Source: Edolisoma coerulescens | Taxonomy: Eukaryota > Chordata > Aves > Passeriformes > Campephagidae | Assembly: GCA_013397115.1 (NCBI GenBank) | Contig: VWZW01002764.1 | Location: 997,020-1,061,019, forward strand | DNA length: 64,000 nucleotides | Direction of reading: 5' to 3' | Shown: one piece after another, positions 12,061-24,297 of the stretch | Position numbering within the stretch: the first letter of the stretch is position 1 | Layout of the letters: each line of letters begins with the position of its first letter | Notes under the pieces: generated by a model | What the model was told of the DNA's origin: nothing | The model's database searches: none | The model's input: the letters and a program-made list of their open reading frames with translations, nothing else | Translations under genes and position numbers: made by a program

Positions 12061-14472
12061 GTACCATGATCTGAAAGAGAGGAATTTCCTTTGGGATACG
12101 CTTTGGGATGCTCTCCTTGCATGTGGTCTCTGACAGAACTTCGGTCCTTGTTCTTTTCTGAGGGTTGTCACTGTTTGTTTCACATGGAGCTGCTTGGAGT
12201 GGCCCAGTAGAGGCAATCCTGCTGCTCTAAAACATGTGCAGGTACTGTTGCTCACCATTTCCCTGAGACTGCCTTTTGCTTTGTGCTGGTACAGCCCTTG
12301 AAAAGAGAGTCAAGGGCCTTGATCTTTACTTGGACTCCTCATCATGCCACAATTCATTGTTATTTAGGTTTTCTCATATCCAGCTGTGATTACATGGGCA
12401 GTCTTTTTGGCCATGGCATCACACTGGACAAAGCAACCTGTAGAAATAACAGTTATTTTTTTTTCTCTATAAAACAGGAAGATTAAAGAACAGCAGATCC
12501 GCAACAGCTGGCTCCAAATGCAGAGAAAAAAGGAGAACCTGGCTTCCCCATGCAGGCAGCTCTAACATGCAACCCAAATCTAGATGAGACTGGATGAAAA
12601 GGGAACAAGTACAATAAGCCTGTTGCAACAAAGGCACGGGGCTGGAAAAGCTGTGAGGAGGTTATTTTAGATAAAGCCCAACAGTGCTGGCTTAGCTTTA
12701 AAGCCCAACTTTGGCTTGGTCATTGTAAATAAAAAATTTTTCTGTCGTGAGATGGAAAAGTGGATCCAGCAGCAGACACTGCAGGTGCAGGATAGAGTTT
12801 AAGCAGTGCATGGGGCTCTGAGATGGTTTGTGTTATCTTCTTTCAATTTTCTTTTGTTTGTTTTGTTCTTGAGGATTTTATCTGTTGCTCATCTTGAGAT
12901 ATTTCAAAAGTGAACTTGACGTCCTTCCCTTTTTGTCTTTTTCACTCTCACTCATTGGAGCAAAACACGAAAGACTCACATGCAAAGCATTAAACCAAAA
13001 GAAAATAAAACCAGTAAAAGACAACAAGTAAAAGGAAGAGAAGTTGACATTTCCTGATCTTCCTCTCCATGCACCCACTCACAGAGAACAATTTCCACAT
13101 ACACATGAAAGGAACTCAATATGAACGCAATGTGAGATTTCATTTTCAACTCTTACAAAATGAAATGGTTACATTGAGAGAGAGAAGGAATGGGCTGGAC
13201 ATGAGAGGAAAGTGCAGAATCATTCTTTCTCTTCTTGTGGTCAACATGTCATACCTTGGTTGTAGTCATGCTTGGGACACTTTGCTGAGGAAAGAAAATT
13301 AAGAAATTATTATTTGTTTGAGTGTTATCGGTAAAACTCTACTGTCACTTCATGCAAGACTGTCGTGTCAATATCAGGTCTTAGAGAGTTGCCCCTAAAC
13401 TATAACTGTTAAAGTGTTACTGTTGTATTATCTTCCACAAGTTCAGTTTCCAGATCTCTAATTTTAATTCTACTTAATTCATTTGTAAGAGCTGGCTTAG
13501 ACACTTCAACATTACGCAACAGCATTTATTGAAAGTTGTGGTAATTTCTTTGGGTGAAATTCTAGCCCAATGAAGTCAGTAGCAAAACTCCTGTGGCTTC
13601 AAGGTTTCAGCTCATGGCATCCTAGTGCCATGAATTATTTGTACTCTGGATGTCTTTTGAAGCTTTGAGTACAGTAAGTAAAAAATACTGGGTTTGTCTG
13701 GTCATTAAGAGGGAATAAACAATGGCTGCAAGTTTTAAAAGTCATACCGAGAATTAAAGGGTTTGGTATTTCTGCTGTCCCTGCAGATCTCAGTCCCAAA
13801 TCAGTTCTTGAAAGTTTTTGGGACTACCCTGCAAACACTGGAGGATTTAGAAATGGAGCCATGCTCTTTGTGATAGTCACAATTTAGCTCATGAGCGCGC
13901 TAAGGATGCCTGAGACACAAACCAGAGTTCTCTTGTGTTTCATTGATTTTGCAGGACTAGCCATAAAATATCTTTCCCATATCTATGGAGTCTTAGCCGA
14001 AGCTCACAGAAATCAGTGGAAAGCTTCCCTCTTGATGTCAATGAGTTTTTGACCCACAAAAATCTGATTATCTTATTTGAACTGTCATGATTCCACTGTG
14101 TGATGTGTGTTTGTAACACTAGATCAGAATGTACCATAGATAAATTGCAAACATGCTTATTTAATCCATAGCATAGATGAGGATTAATCTATTTTTCCCC
14201 CAAATAATTTATTCAAGCAAAATCCCTAGGGCCTACACTTACTGGGGTTCTTAGAGTAATACCTTTCTGGCCTCAAAAATACAACCTCAAATATTATTTA
14301 TACACACCTAATGTCCCCACCCCTCCAATGCATTCTTCTTGAGTTTGCTGCACTACCAGATAAAGAGAGAAAGTGAATAATCTTTGGGAAGCTGCAGATG
14401 TCTTATTCAGGCTCTGAAAATTCTTGGTCATTCTGTTTAGCTACAGCAACTTTCTCAATGATCAGGTTTGGG

Positions 14473-14486
14473 TTTTTTTTTTTTTT
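14473..14486. repeat. Poly-T run (T14)
   Basis: Fourteen consecutive T bases in otherwise mixed sequence. Simple homopolymer. Confidence 0.8.
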
Positions 14487-16353
14487 GTGGTTAAGATGGG
14501 ACTATAGCTGATGATAATACTAACAATAGAGAAGCAGCAACTGTGTGATTTGCCCATGCCACACAACTCACAAGCAAGAGTCATGAAAACATCTAGTAAT
14601 AGATATTTTTTCCCCCTTTCTCAGAAAACTACCTTTTTTCCAATGAGAAATTTCCCCTCTCATATCAGTGACAAATCCGATTTTCCAGAGTTCGGGGGAA
14701 ACTCCAGCTTGACTTTGGGCATGAAGTAAATCATCCAATATCCCTCTTAAGAACTGATCACCTGTGAGGGGCCATGATCTCATCACTGGCTTGGAGAAAG
14801 GAGCAGTTGATATGAGGCAAAAGCACTCCTTGGATATGTTGTATAACTTTCTGTGTTCATTAAGATGTTTCAGATACAGATCAACCCTCTTTGTTCAATA
14901 TTTATCTTTTCATCTGCCCTGACCTGGGAACTGGGAGCACTTTGAGAAGTTAATTGAAAGCTTGCTTTGTTTCATTTTAGCTTTCAGGTCTAAAACTTCG
15001 CTTTCACTAATGGCACTGAGAACACTTTTGTCCTGTCTGCAATAGCTCAGAAACCTTTTCCAGCAACAACTGGGAATCCGTTATTGATCACCATTGTCTT
15101 ATGCCAGGAATTCTCCACTGAGATGATTTTTATTATTGAATGACAACAGGAACTCCCGACCCAGGAAAGTGATTATTTCTCTCGTGTTCCTACTGCCAGC
15201 ATCTGCTCAATCATCCCACGCTCTACATGTGATTCCCATATTGTCTGTCTGAGATCAGATGGATTTTTTTGGGATTTTATTCCATCCTTCCTCACCCAAC
15301 TCTGGTACCAAGAGGGGCTGAGGTCTGAGCAAGGATTTCAGAGATCTGCACTCAAACTCTGGGCTGTGTGAGTTTCTTTTTCAGCTTTTGGGAAATATTT
15401 GTGCTTAAACTGACATTTCTGGAAACTGGCAAAAATATTGATGTTCTTTTGTTATTAATATGGTTCATAGGATTATTTTTTTGGAGCAGGGACTGTTTCC
15501 TATAAGATTAATATGTAGCATTTTGTACAGCAGTGCCCATGTCTGCTGGCAGAATAGAAGATTTAACAGGGACTTATTAATTAAAAAAAAATTAAATTGC
15601 AAGTTGACATCGGTATTTTGACTGAAGCTTTAAAACCACAGAGTGAGTAACATGGAGGGATTTGACATGAAGAAAGTGATAGAATATATGCAGAGAGGCA
15701 TAATAAATGTCTATTTTAGATCATTTGTAAAGGTGGAAACTCATGAAGGATCTGATAAATACTGGTTTCTCAGTAGTTCCATGTTAATATTTCTTTGGGA
15801 TACAATGTACTTAAACAGCTCCATTCTATCCCTTATTAGCACAGACCTCTACTTTACAACAGCTGCTCCCATAAGAGTTTTGTTTCAAAGGACAGAACAG
15901 AAAAACAACAAAACATTCAGGAACTGAGACAAGAGCCTGTCTCCCAAAGCAAGGAATGGAAAACTCAGCCAAGCATGAAGTCTAGATAAAAACACAGTTT
16001 CCAGAGAAGGGATGAATCCCCATATTTTGCATGGAGCGAAAGATGCTGCAGTGGTTGTTTTGAGACTAGCCTTGGGGATAGTGGTGATATTAATGAAGTT
16101 ATTTATAAATTTTTACTGGTGTGTGCACCACCAGTTCTGATATCATACTCCTAAATTCAAAATTCAGGGGTCAAATTGCCCCTGAAATCAGGACACACAT
16201 TCCACGAGTTCAGAAAGAAAAAAAATAAACACATACAAATGAGGAAACACCAATGGTTTGGTGCTGTGCTTCTCACTTGCTTTAGAGATTTTGATCCTTT
16301 CCTGCTACATTCTCGAATTCTGCTCCACAAGCCCAAGGACATCACACTCAGTT

Positions 16354-16373
16354 TTTTGTGGGGTTTTGTGGGG
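16354..16373. repeat. Exact 10-bp tandem duplication
   Basis: The unit ttttgtgggg occurs twice in direct succession without mismatch. A small slippage duplication. Confidence 0.8.
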
Positions 16374-16676
16374 TCCCAGCAGTGGAGCCCTGAGAAATGT
16401 GCTGCTCATGGCAAAACCTGGCAACACCTTTGATTCATTCTCCACAGCAATACTGGGAGCTTCAAAGAGTCCTCACCCTTGGTGCTCTGTCTTTTACTTG
16501 GTTCTTGTCTAAGGATTTAGAACTAAAATATTCTATGGAAATGTTTTATTCATTTCAATCCAGCAAATGTTGAGATTTATTTTTTTTTATCCTTAATTAA
16601 TCTAAATCTTTACATGTTTGAATATAATGAAAAACTAAAAATAGCAACCTAAACACTCTCACCCTGCTCCAGGCAC

Positions 16677-16714
16677 TTTTTTTAAAATCTTTTTTTGTTG
16701 TTTTTTTTTTTTTT
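16677..16714. repeat. Interrupted poly-T tract
   Basis: Runs of T (7, 7 and 14 bases) separated by aaaatc and gttg, followed by aagggggg. It is a low-complexity T-rich tract on the + strand. No retroposon body is recognisable on the opposite strand, where it would read as poly-A. Confidence 0.7.
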
Positions 16715-17514
16715 AAGGGGGGTTAATTTTAGACTTGGCATCTTTGCCCCATGAACTTCCCACATGTGGTTAAAGCTACAAGCCAGGTCCTGCCACCAGC
16801 CATATTTACCAGAAACAGCAGCAGAAATTTCCAGCAGAACAGTAAAGGGGCTGCAGTTCCTGTTGTTCTGCCAGTATATTTAATCTAAAAATATTATTCA
16901 TCTTGCCAGCCACTTTAATGCAATTGGGGAATGGCAGAGCTGGGAAGAAAAGCTCTTTGTTAAAAAATTTCAGCTCAGAAGTCACTCTGTTTTCTCCTAT
17001 ATTATCCACTGCTCTTTTTTCCCTTTCTTTCTGCATGGCCTCCTTTGCTGTTTACCCGATCTGCTTGTCAGGCTTTTCCCAGTTGTATTAATTATCATTC
17101 AATAAAACACTAATCATTTAAGATGACTGTGCTTTACTTTTAAACACAACTTTTTAAAACTCAGCACAAGGAGAGATGTAAAAAGTTATCCAAAGGAAGA
17201 GACAAAATCCTTCGTTATTTAACTACCTGGAATTATATCATGGGAGTAACCTGGAAAAAGTTACAGGGATCATGGCACAAAGGCTGGGCTTTCTGAGCCA
17301 ACCACAGCCCTAATCTTTGGGTTTTCCTTGTTTTGTTGACTCTGCCATTTCTTTTCTATGTAGTTTTCTGTTGCTGAAGCAGAAGCTGGAAGATGATCAG
17401 AGAGGAAAGTGGAGACACTGAGGTCAAGTGTCCTTGAAGTATGTTTATGACTAATACATTAAATGAGCTTATTTGGGGAAAATCCAAACCCAACTTGTTC
17501 TGCACCTGAGCATG

Positions 17515-17968
17515 AAGGGCACCTGCCCAGGGAAGGGAATGAGTCTGGTGAAGGGTCTGGAGCACGAGTCTGGTGAGGGGAGGCTGAGGGAGCTGGGGGA
17601 GCTCAGCTGGAGAAAAGGAGGCTCAGGGGGAGCCTCATTCCTCCATAAACCCACCTGGAAGGAGCTGTAACCAGGTGGGGCTCAGCCCCTTCTCCCAAGT
17701 ATCAAGTGACAGAACAAGAGGAAACAGCCTTAAGTTGCACTAGAGGAGGTTTAGGTTTGATATCAGGAAATAATTTCTTCACTGAAAGGATTGTCCAGCC
17801 CTGGCACAGGCTGCCCAGGGCAGTGGTGGAGTTACCATCCCTGGAGGGATTTAGAAGATGTGTGGATGTGGCACTTGGGGACATGGGTTAGTGGGGGCCT
17901 TGGGAGTGCTGGGTTAATGGTTGGACTCAGTGATCTTAGAGGGCTACTCAAATTTATGATCCTATGAT
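17515..17968 (+). mobile_element. CR1 LINE 3'-end fragment (copy 1)
   Basis: This is a truncated copy of the avian CR1 non-LTR retrotransposon in sense orientation. Recognisable CR1 blocks in order are: 'tctggtgaagggtctggagc' near 17543, 'ggctgagggagctggggg' near 17581, 'aggaggctcaggggga' near 17616, the 'tttaggtttgatatcagga' block near 17750, 'ctggcacaggctgcccag' near 17802, 'ccatccctggagggattta' near 17836 and 'ggttggactcagtgatctta' near 17920. The copy ends in TGATCCTATGAT octamer-type repeats, the usual CR1 3' terminus in place of poly-A. It contains only the end of ORF2 and the 3' UTR, has many substitutions, and cannot be mobile by itself. Exact 5' limit is uncertain by about 20 bases. 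Confidence 0.92.
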
Positions 17969-18395
17969 AACAGCAGAGCAGAGGACTGGCAGCATTCAAA
18001 CCAGCCCATTCCTTGCAGCAGAGAACAAATACAACCCCAACACTCATGGAGAATTTTTAATTAAAAAAAATAAGTTTAACTTCACTTTGATGACACTACA
18101 ACCTCTTTTATTCAGCAGAAGCTGCCTTTCCTGGGAGATGCTGTGTGCCAGGCTGGATCCAGCCCATGGGATGACTCAGGCACTGTGTCTGTTGTGACCT
18201 TACTGGGAGGGGAGGGTGGCAGTGAGCTGGGATGAGCTGGGATCACTTCACCCGCACAGGTGCAGGCTCCCAACCTCCCTGCAGCCGGCTGTGAGGGGAA
18301 GGACTTTGGAGGGTGGTCATGTGGGTGCTCCTGGCTTTCAGGTCAGCTCACTGTGCTTGATTCTGATCTACCTGACCTAATTTCAGCCTTCCTGT
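17969..18395. other. Spacer between two CR1 fragments
   Basis: This unannotated spacer separates two CR1 copies in the same orientation. It includes an AT-rich start (18055-18075, 'ttaattaaaaaaaataag') and a moderately GC-rich second half with CT/GG-rich words. It could be unrelated host sequence between two independent insertions. Confidence 0.5.
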
Positions 18396-18703
18396 GCTGA
18401 AGGGAGCCTACAAGAAAGATGGAGACAAACTTTTTATAAGGACACGTAGTGACAGGACAAGAGGGAATGGCTTTAAACTGAAAGGGAGTAGTTTTAGATC
18501 ATATATTAGGAAGAAATTCTTCTCTTTGAGGGTGATGAGGCCTTGGCACAGGTTACCCAGAGAAGCTGTGGATGCCCCATCCCTGGAAGTGTCCATGGCC
18601 AGGTTGGACAGGGCTTGGAGCAACCTGGGATAGTGGAAGGTGTGGAACAAAATGATCTTTAAGGTCCCTTCCAACCCAAACCATTCTGTGATTCTCTGAT
18701 TCA
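18396..18703 (+). mobile_element. CR1 LINE 3'-end fragment (copy 2)
   Basis: Sense-oriented 3' end of an avian CR1 element. It shows the blocks 'ggagcctacaagaaagatgg' near 18403, 'gtgacaggacaagagggaat' near 18449, 'ctttaaactgaaagggagta' near 18472, 'attaggaagaaattcttctc' near 18505, 'agagaagctgtggatgcccc' near 18560, 'tccctggaagtgtccatggc' near 18581, and 'aaggtcccttccaaccca' near 18661. The terminus is TGTGATTCTCTGATTC. Compared with the family layout as I remember it, the stretch between 'agtggaaggtgt' and 'ggaacaaaatgatcttt' lacks the usual 'ccctgcccatggcaggggg' block, so an internal deletion of about 25-30 bases is likely. It belongs to a different CR1 subtype from copy 1, so the two are separate insertions. 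Confidence 0.95.
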
Positions 18704-21229
18704 TTACAGGTGAGGGATGAATGCTGAAGCTTTGTGGGATGTCAGCAGTAGAAATAATCTGAACCTGCTGCCTTTTATTTGTTCTTGTACATAGAAAGGT
18801 GAGGATGTATATAAATAAAGAAAAAGCAGAAGAGACTATATTATAAACCAAATTATGGTACAAACCAGACAGAGTCAGAGGAAAGCTTCTATCAAGTGAA
18901 TTTTAACCTTACACACACCTTCATTTATAATTATTATTTATGATGATTACTGCTATTAATTTATTTAGTGAGATGACCTTATGTGTTACTCTGTCAAGGG
19001 TCAACAAAATAAACAAGCTCTCCCCCCTTTAAATCCAGTGGCCTAAAAGTGGCAGGATAAGAACTAGATTAGCACGACCTGAAACCATCATTACATCCTG
19101 AACACGGGGTAGCACAGGGGAGGCTGTCAAGAGGATTTCGGAAGAAAGAAACTATAGAATGCTGAGATAAATCAGTAGGGAAGCTGCTGCAGGTGTATGA
19201 GCACGCTGAGGATGTGCAGTCTGGAATGGGCAGGGGAGACAAGGCTGGGGTGGGCAGGGCTGAGTGCAGGCACTGGGAGGAGAAGGGCTGGTCTGTGCCT
19301 CACTGGTGAGTCAGGGTAATGCCTCAGCCTTTTATCCAGTGGAAGAACAATATTGGGTCAGATTGTGCCATCCATAAACCAAACCAAAACTCCCAAGGAG
19401 AAAACATCACTCTCCGGTGCTTTGTCCATCTCCCAGAGCTGGGTGAGCTTGTGAAAACATGAGCTGTGGTAAGGGAGGTCTTATCTTCAACATATCTTGG
19501 ACCTTCACTCCTGAAGTTGTGACATCTTACTCCATGGAGTCCATCTCTGGGCGTTTTTGCTCTGCAAGAACAGTGTAAAGCAGGAGAGCTGGAGATTGCA
19601 GCTATTCATAAATGGGTGTAAAATTTTGAATATTAAGGGGAAAAAAAAAAAGTGGCTATACCAGGATTACAAATGATGGAGTATTCCCTTTCCAGCTTTT
19701 GAAAGCATCCATTTGGATTTGGGGAAAAGAGGAGGGGAGAGGAGAGGAGTCTGTGTGTGTGTGTGTGCGTGTGTGAGATGCTGCTGGGGTCAGGAGAGCA
19801 CTGGAAAGAGATGAATTCCCTGACCCTCTTCTGTGGAATCTTAATAACGTGTTAAGTTATTGTGCAGCAGAGGAATGCAATTAGCACAGCAGCCAAATCC
19901 TCCTCCAGCAGGTCATTACTGCATTAGTAAATGGAGGCTGTTAAGGCACACAGCATCCCTAAACATACCAGAGGGGCTGCTGGCCCAACAGGACCCAGGA
20001 TTGATGAGAAAACTCCCACTGCTCTCTCCCCTTCTCCATCCACTTTTCATTATTGCTTTTCTGATCAAGCATGCGACCACATCCTTCCCCATCCTCCCCC
20101 ACACCCTGTTCCTGAGACGCAGTCCCAGGAGGCCTCTGTGGAAAATCAAATCACAACCCACCAAGAGGTGTCTGTGATATGTGCAAAAGCAGCCTCCAGC
20201 TGTGAGGTGCTTAGCACTGCCCTCGGAAAACTTCCCCAGCCAAGGGGAGTGGGCAGAGCTGTGCTCCCTGGTGAGGGGCAGGAGCAGAGTAAGGCCACTC
20301 TGTACCAGTTTCACAGCCGAAGAGATGATCCCATCCCAGCCTTAGATGCTGACCCGTTCCCTGCTTTGTCCTCCTGTGTTACAGAGAAATCTCTGTCACA
20401 CCTTGAGGTGCAGGTTGCCAAGGAAGAGGATTCTCCACTGAAATCTCTAGACATGAATTAGCCCCGTGCTTTCCTAGGTCTGATCAACTCCTAGGTTTGC
20501 AGTGCTCCTGAGTTAGCCTAGGCAGATCCAGAGAAACCTGGCAAACCTTGCAGATTATACAAAAAATGGCATTTGTTTCCACATGTTTAAATTAATTCTG
20601 AATATTTTGGAACAGTTCTGGTTAAAATAAAGGCAAATTGGCATGTTTTTCCCATGATAAAATGTAACAGCCTGAGGTTAATCATGAGGGTAATGAGGGA
20701 ACCAGTGCCTTGCTCATGGTCCAGACCTCCATCCCAGCCAGGTCAGGACATTGCCAACGTCCTGGGGCCCCTGAAACGTTACAGCAAGTGGGCTCCACAC
20801 ACCGTGAATGAATTTTTATTCCCACAAAAATGTTGAAGATTAGAGTAATTCCAGCAAGCTTCAGGATGACATGCCGTAGGAGCCAAACCTGTGAGCTCTT
20901 CAAGGATGGGGTAGGTGAAGTCACTGCTACTATTTCCTTATTTCAGTAGAGAAGATGAGGGCTGACTCTGACAGAGATCTGGCTGCTTTGATAAGACAAA
21001 ACCCAATGCAATGACTTCTCACAAGGCAAACTAAAACACAAGGATAGAGTAAATTAACTGGCATTCTTGGCCTTTTTCTTCAAACATACACAGGTATCCC
21101 CAGTAACCACTGTCCCTCTGAGACCATTGCAAAGCAAATGCTCCAGGTTTGTTATTGTGTGTGTGTCCAGCAAACAGGAATGTCTGCAGCAGCCAAGTGG
21201 TTATGTTCCACACAGTCAGGAATCTGAGA
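18704..21229. other. Non-coding stretch with TG repeat
   Basis: No gene is recognised. A purine-rich tract (19721-19750) runs into a TG dinucleotide repeat. The open frame at 19931-20461 on + (176 codons) is the longest here, but it resembles no known protein, lies in locally GC-richer DNA and is overlapped by open frames on the other strand (19916-20314), so it is treated as chance. An A11 run lies at 19641-19651. Confidence 0.6.
19752..19775. repeat. (TG)n microsatellite
   Basis: Twelve TG steps with a single interruption (cg). It follows directly on a purine-rich GA/GGA tract. Alternating purine-pyrimidine sequence of this kind can be length-polymorphic. Confidence 0.9.
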
Positions 21230-21480
21230 ATTAGAGACCATAGTGCATGCTTATAAATAAATAAATAGAACTATAGCTTTAAACAGATAAAATAATGATT
21301 TTTTTTTAAACCAGAGTGCTGTTTCCAGCTCTTCAGCATTAGAGATCATGTTTATATTGCTATGCAAATTATTCCTCATAGTGCATTTACAAATTTTATG
21401 TTCATTATTAATAGCTTTATGAGTTTTTCCCCTTCCTGTTTGGTGCTATCTATAGTGCTTGGGTAATACATAATTAACGT
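21230..21480. promoter_or_regulatory. Candidate conserved non-coding element with POU octamer
   Basis: This is an AT-rich, CpG-free block after a short ATAA repeat (21253-21266). It contains a perfect octamer ATGCAAAT at 21362-21369, the site bound by POU-domain factors in many enhancers. Several homeodomain cores surround it (attattaat near 21404, ataattaacgttaac near 21471). The density of such motifs suggests a developmental enhancer. This is inference from motif content; conservation and activity are not visible here. Confidence 0.35.
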
Positions 21481-24254
21481 TAACTGCTTGTGCTCTGGCC
21501 CCCGTGCCAGTTTACATTAGGATATTTTTTCATGTCTTTTGTCTCTGGCTGTTGGAAATTGGTGTTCAGTGGGAATGAAATAGCCAGATTACTTTGTGCT
21601 GCTCTTTGCAGGCCTTTCATCTGTCTGACTGATGTGATGCTGGTGGAATAAATCACTAATTTCTCTCCTTTTTTCAGACTCGGGTTCACAAATATGTTTA
21701 AAGCTTGGCAAGCCTGATACTTTCCCTTTGGGCCAGATTTTGTCTACAGACTATTGAGAATACAGCCAGGGTGGTTAGAAGTGCAATCCTTCAGTGATGT
21801 TTTCATACCACAACAGCCCAAGGTAAATGCAAGTGTTGTACCATCAGAAACTCCCCAGAAGTGCCTTTCCTAACAAAATCTGTTTCTTCAGGGAAACCGT
21901 CATAAACCAGAGTGGCAAAAACCATGCTAGAAGTTATGCCTACATGTCTGAACAAACAATTTCCTTTAAAATAGACTTAAGGTTCCAGGTAGAATGGATT
22001 ATCTTGCAACAGTCATGGCTGAGATTATTTGACAGCCTCAGCTGAAGCTGCTGGAGCGCTAGGGCAGGGATGCATCGTGGCTGCAGGGACAGCGATGCAG
22101 GGAAGTTTCAGGTGAGGACAGAAATGCTTTGATGGAGCCGTCTGTAGCAGCCAGCCTGCTCCCTGCTTGCCTGGCCAAGCTCTGCCTTGTTGCACAACGT
22201 GGGATTGCAGCTTCTATCTGCTGAATGCATCTCCCACAGCGGGAAACACCCAGTGCTCCAGAGGAGAAAGAAGGTCTGCTGCTTAGTGGAAAACGCCAGC
22301 AAAAGTGGAACACAGAGAAGGAAAGCTCAGCACTGAAATGGAGCTTTCCCATCCTCCCCCTTAAACCCTGGGAAATTGCAGGGCTCCCGTCTGTGTTGAA
22401 GCACGATGGTCACAGAAACATTAAACTCTGGAACTGGTTTTCACCAGGACATTTCCAAGGCAGCAGCTTCTCTCCTCTGTCAAACCATCAGAGTTAATGA
22501 TAAAACTTTGGGCTGCTCCTGTCTTGGTGTCTCAAGTGCCACAGAGCAGGGACAGGCTGACAGACCGAGATGGCACCATCGTGCCTTTGTGTCAAACTCG
22601 TTGTTAAACAGGACCAGTTCGAGATGGAGCAAGTGTGTGGTGATGGGAGATTTGAACACAGCAGCTTCAAATCAGTCCGACCTACTGCTCCTTGGTGAGG
22701 CACTGAGATGAAATAACACCCAGTTCGGAAACCTAATGTATCAGGACAAAGTTCTACATGCTCTGTAGGCCTAAGGGCAGAGAGGACACAGAAGGTTTTC
22801 TCCAGAATGTGTCCAGGCCCCCTTTCTGCAAACTGAAGGGCTCTGCGTGATGCTTTGAGATGTGCATTCATGAGCAGAGACCTCTGCCTTACATGCAGCT
22901 GAAAGGATCAGAGTAGGATGAAGTATCACCACCTAACATCACATTTGTAAAAGAAGATATTGAGTTTGATTATATTACATCTCAAAGGATTTTGGAAGTT
23001 CCAATATCTGTCATTCATTCCAGTGGTATGTTTTTGGTTTTGTGCAGTAATAGCATCCCTGTGCCATTTTTTGTGCTCTGGCAAGCACTGCAAACATATT
23101 TTAAGGGTTCTCGTGGACTAGGAGAATGGGGTTTTGGGGATTTTGCAACTATATTCACCTGGAAAACCACAACAAAAGCAGGTTCCTCCTCTGAACCTTG
23201 AAGCTGAAAAAAACCAAAATCATGAAAGCATTCTCAAGTACTATCCAGAGGGGTAAAATCCTGGGTTTTTTTAACAATTGAATGTTAGGAAACCAACTGG
23301 ATTGGAGGATGCTTTCTTTTAGACTATCAGCTGTCTTTGTTCAACTCTCTGAGTTGACTTTGCAGGTATAAGCTCTGCTCTGGGTGCTTCAAGAGAGACC
23401 CTTTCCCTTTGGTGAAGCCATCCCAGCCTCCCTCTACGTGTGAATAAGTTGAACCCTCAGTTATTTGTGCCTTCTCCCCTTGTCTCTCTCTTTTACCGTC
23501 CACGTCATGTTTGCTCAATTTACTACACAACAAGTATTTCCACTTCTTACCCTGAAGGGTCAAGTGAGCTCATGAAAAAATCTGTCTGTCTCCATGCATC
23601 AGCACCAAGAGTGCCCATCAGGCCCAAGTCAGGCTGTTCTGTGCTGCTGAGCGATAGGTGATGGTGTGGAAAGGAGACAGGGGTTAATCCACAGGGCTGA
23701 GAGAGTATCTCAGCGTGTTTTAACTAGCAAAGGAGCCCCGATTGCTGGGAAGGCAGTGAGTCACAGGCCTGTGTCTGTGTTTGTGTAGGTGTGTGTGAGA
23801 GAACGAGAGAGGCACACACGGCCCTACGCGCTGCGCTACTCAGGGACAGATTTGTGGGGCTGCAAGTGGATGCAGCTCCCACTGAAATCAAGGGAAAAAT
23901 TATTCTGTCCTCCTGCTCAAGTGTGCTTCTGCTGAACACTGCCTTGCCTTGTGCTGAGGATGCTTCTGGGCTCTGTCAGGACGCATCACGGCAAAGCCGT
24001 GCGGAGAATGGGATGTTTCTGTTTTTCAAAGGATTCTGCTTTATATGTGTAACATCTGATTCTATCACTTACAGCTGATCTTTGCCTTCTGGCCTCCCTG
24101 TGAGAGCTCAAGTTCTTCCCCAAACCTCTGAAATCTAGATTGGCAAAACTCCAAGCGTTACATTTCATGACTATTTTTGCTGTTGTTTCTTGGCAGAATG
24201 AAATTGAGACCTTTTCAACATATCTCTGGAAAAAAGACACACACTCTGATCAGT
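21481..24254. other. Non-coding stretch, no gene seen
   Basis: Mixed-composition sequence without recognisable exons or transposons. A TG-rich region at 23769-23800 grades into a small CpG cluster (23803-23836), with a second cluster of CpGs at 23981-24004; both are too weak to call as islands. Open frames up to about 125 codons on both strands show no familiar motif. Confidence 0.6.
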
Positions 24255-24297
24255 CTATAACCCAGGAGATGCAGAATTTGCATCTCCTGGGTTATAG
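24255..24297. repeat. Perfect 19-bp inverted repeat with 5-base loop
   Basis: The left arm at 24255-24273 (ctataacccaggagatgca) is the exact reverse complement of the right arm at 24279-24297 (tgcatctcctgggttatag). They are separated by the five bases gaatt. All 19 pairs are Watson-Crick, and in RNA two further G-U pairs could extend the stem. It is shorter than a usual microRNA precursor stem and matches no microRNA I know. There is no tract of T or A beside it that would suggest a Pol III gene or retroposon. Likely explanations are a recent template-switch (foldback) mutation or a nuclease-resistant cruciform-forming site. Confidence 0.95.

Larger units (their letters stand above)
12061..17514. 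other. Non-coding stretch, no gene seen
   Basis: No recognisable coding exon or transposable element body is found. Simple sequences include T14 at 14473-14486, an exact 10-bp tandem duplication at 16354-16373, and a compound T-rich tract at 16677-16714. A GTAAGTA donor-like site near 13674 has no matching acceptor with an exon-like interval. Open frames are all below 100 codons. Confidence 0.65.

Noticed and set aside
18345..18372. A stretch with 'gtgcttgatt' resembling the start of the microRNA miR-218
   Set aside because: The match covers only part of the mature sequence and there is no hairpin around it.
18703..18716. A cag followed by gtgagg just after CR1 copy 2, like a recursive splice site
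   Set aside because: The pyrimidine content comes from the CR1 tail and is interrupted by purines; the donor lacks the final T.
19931..20461. A 176-codon open frame on the + strand
   Set aside because: No recognisable motif, overlapped by open frames on the other strand, and a length expected once or twice by chance in 64 kb.
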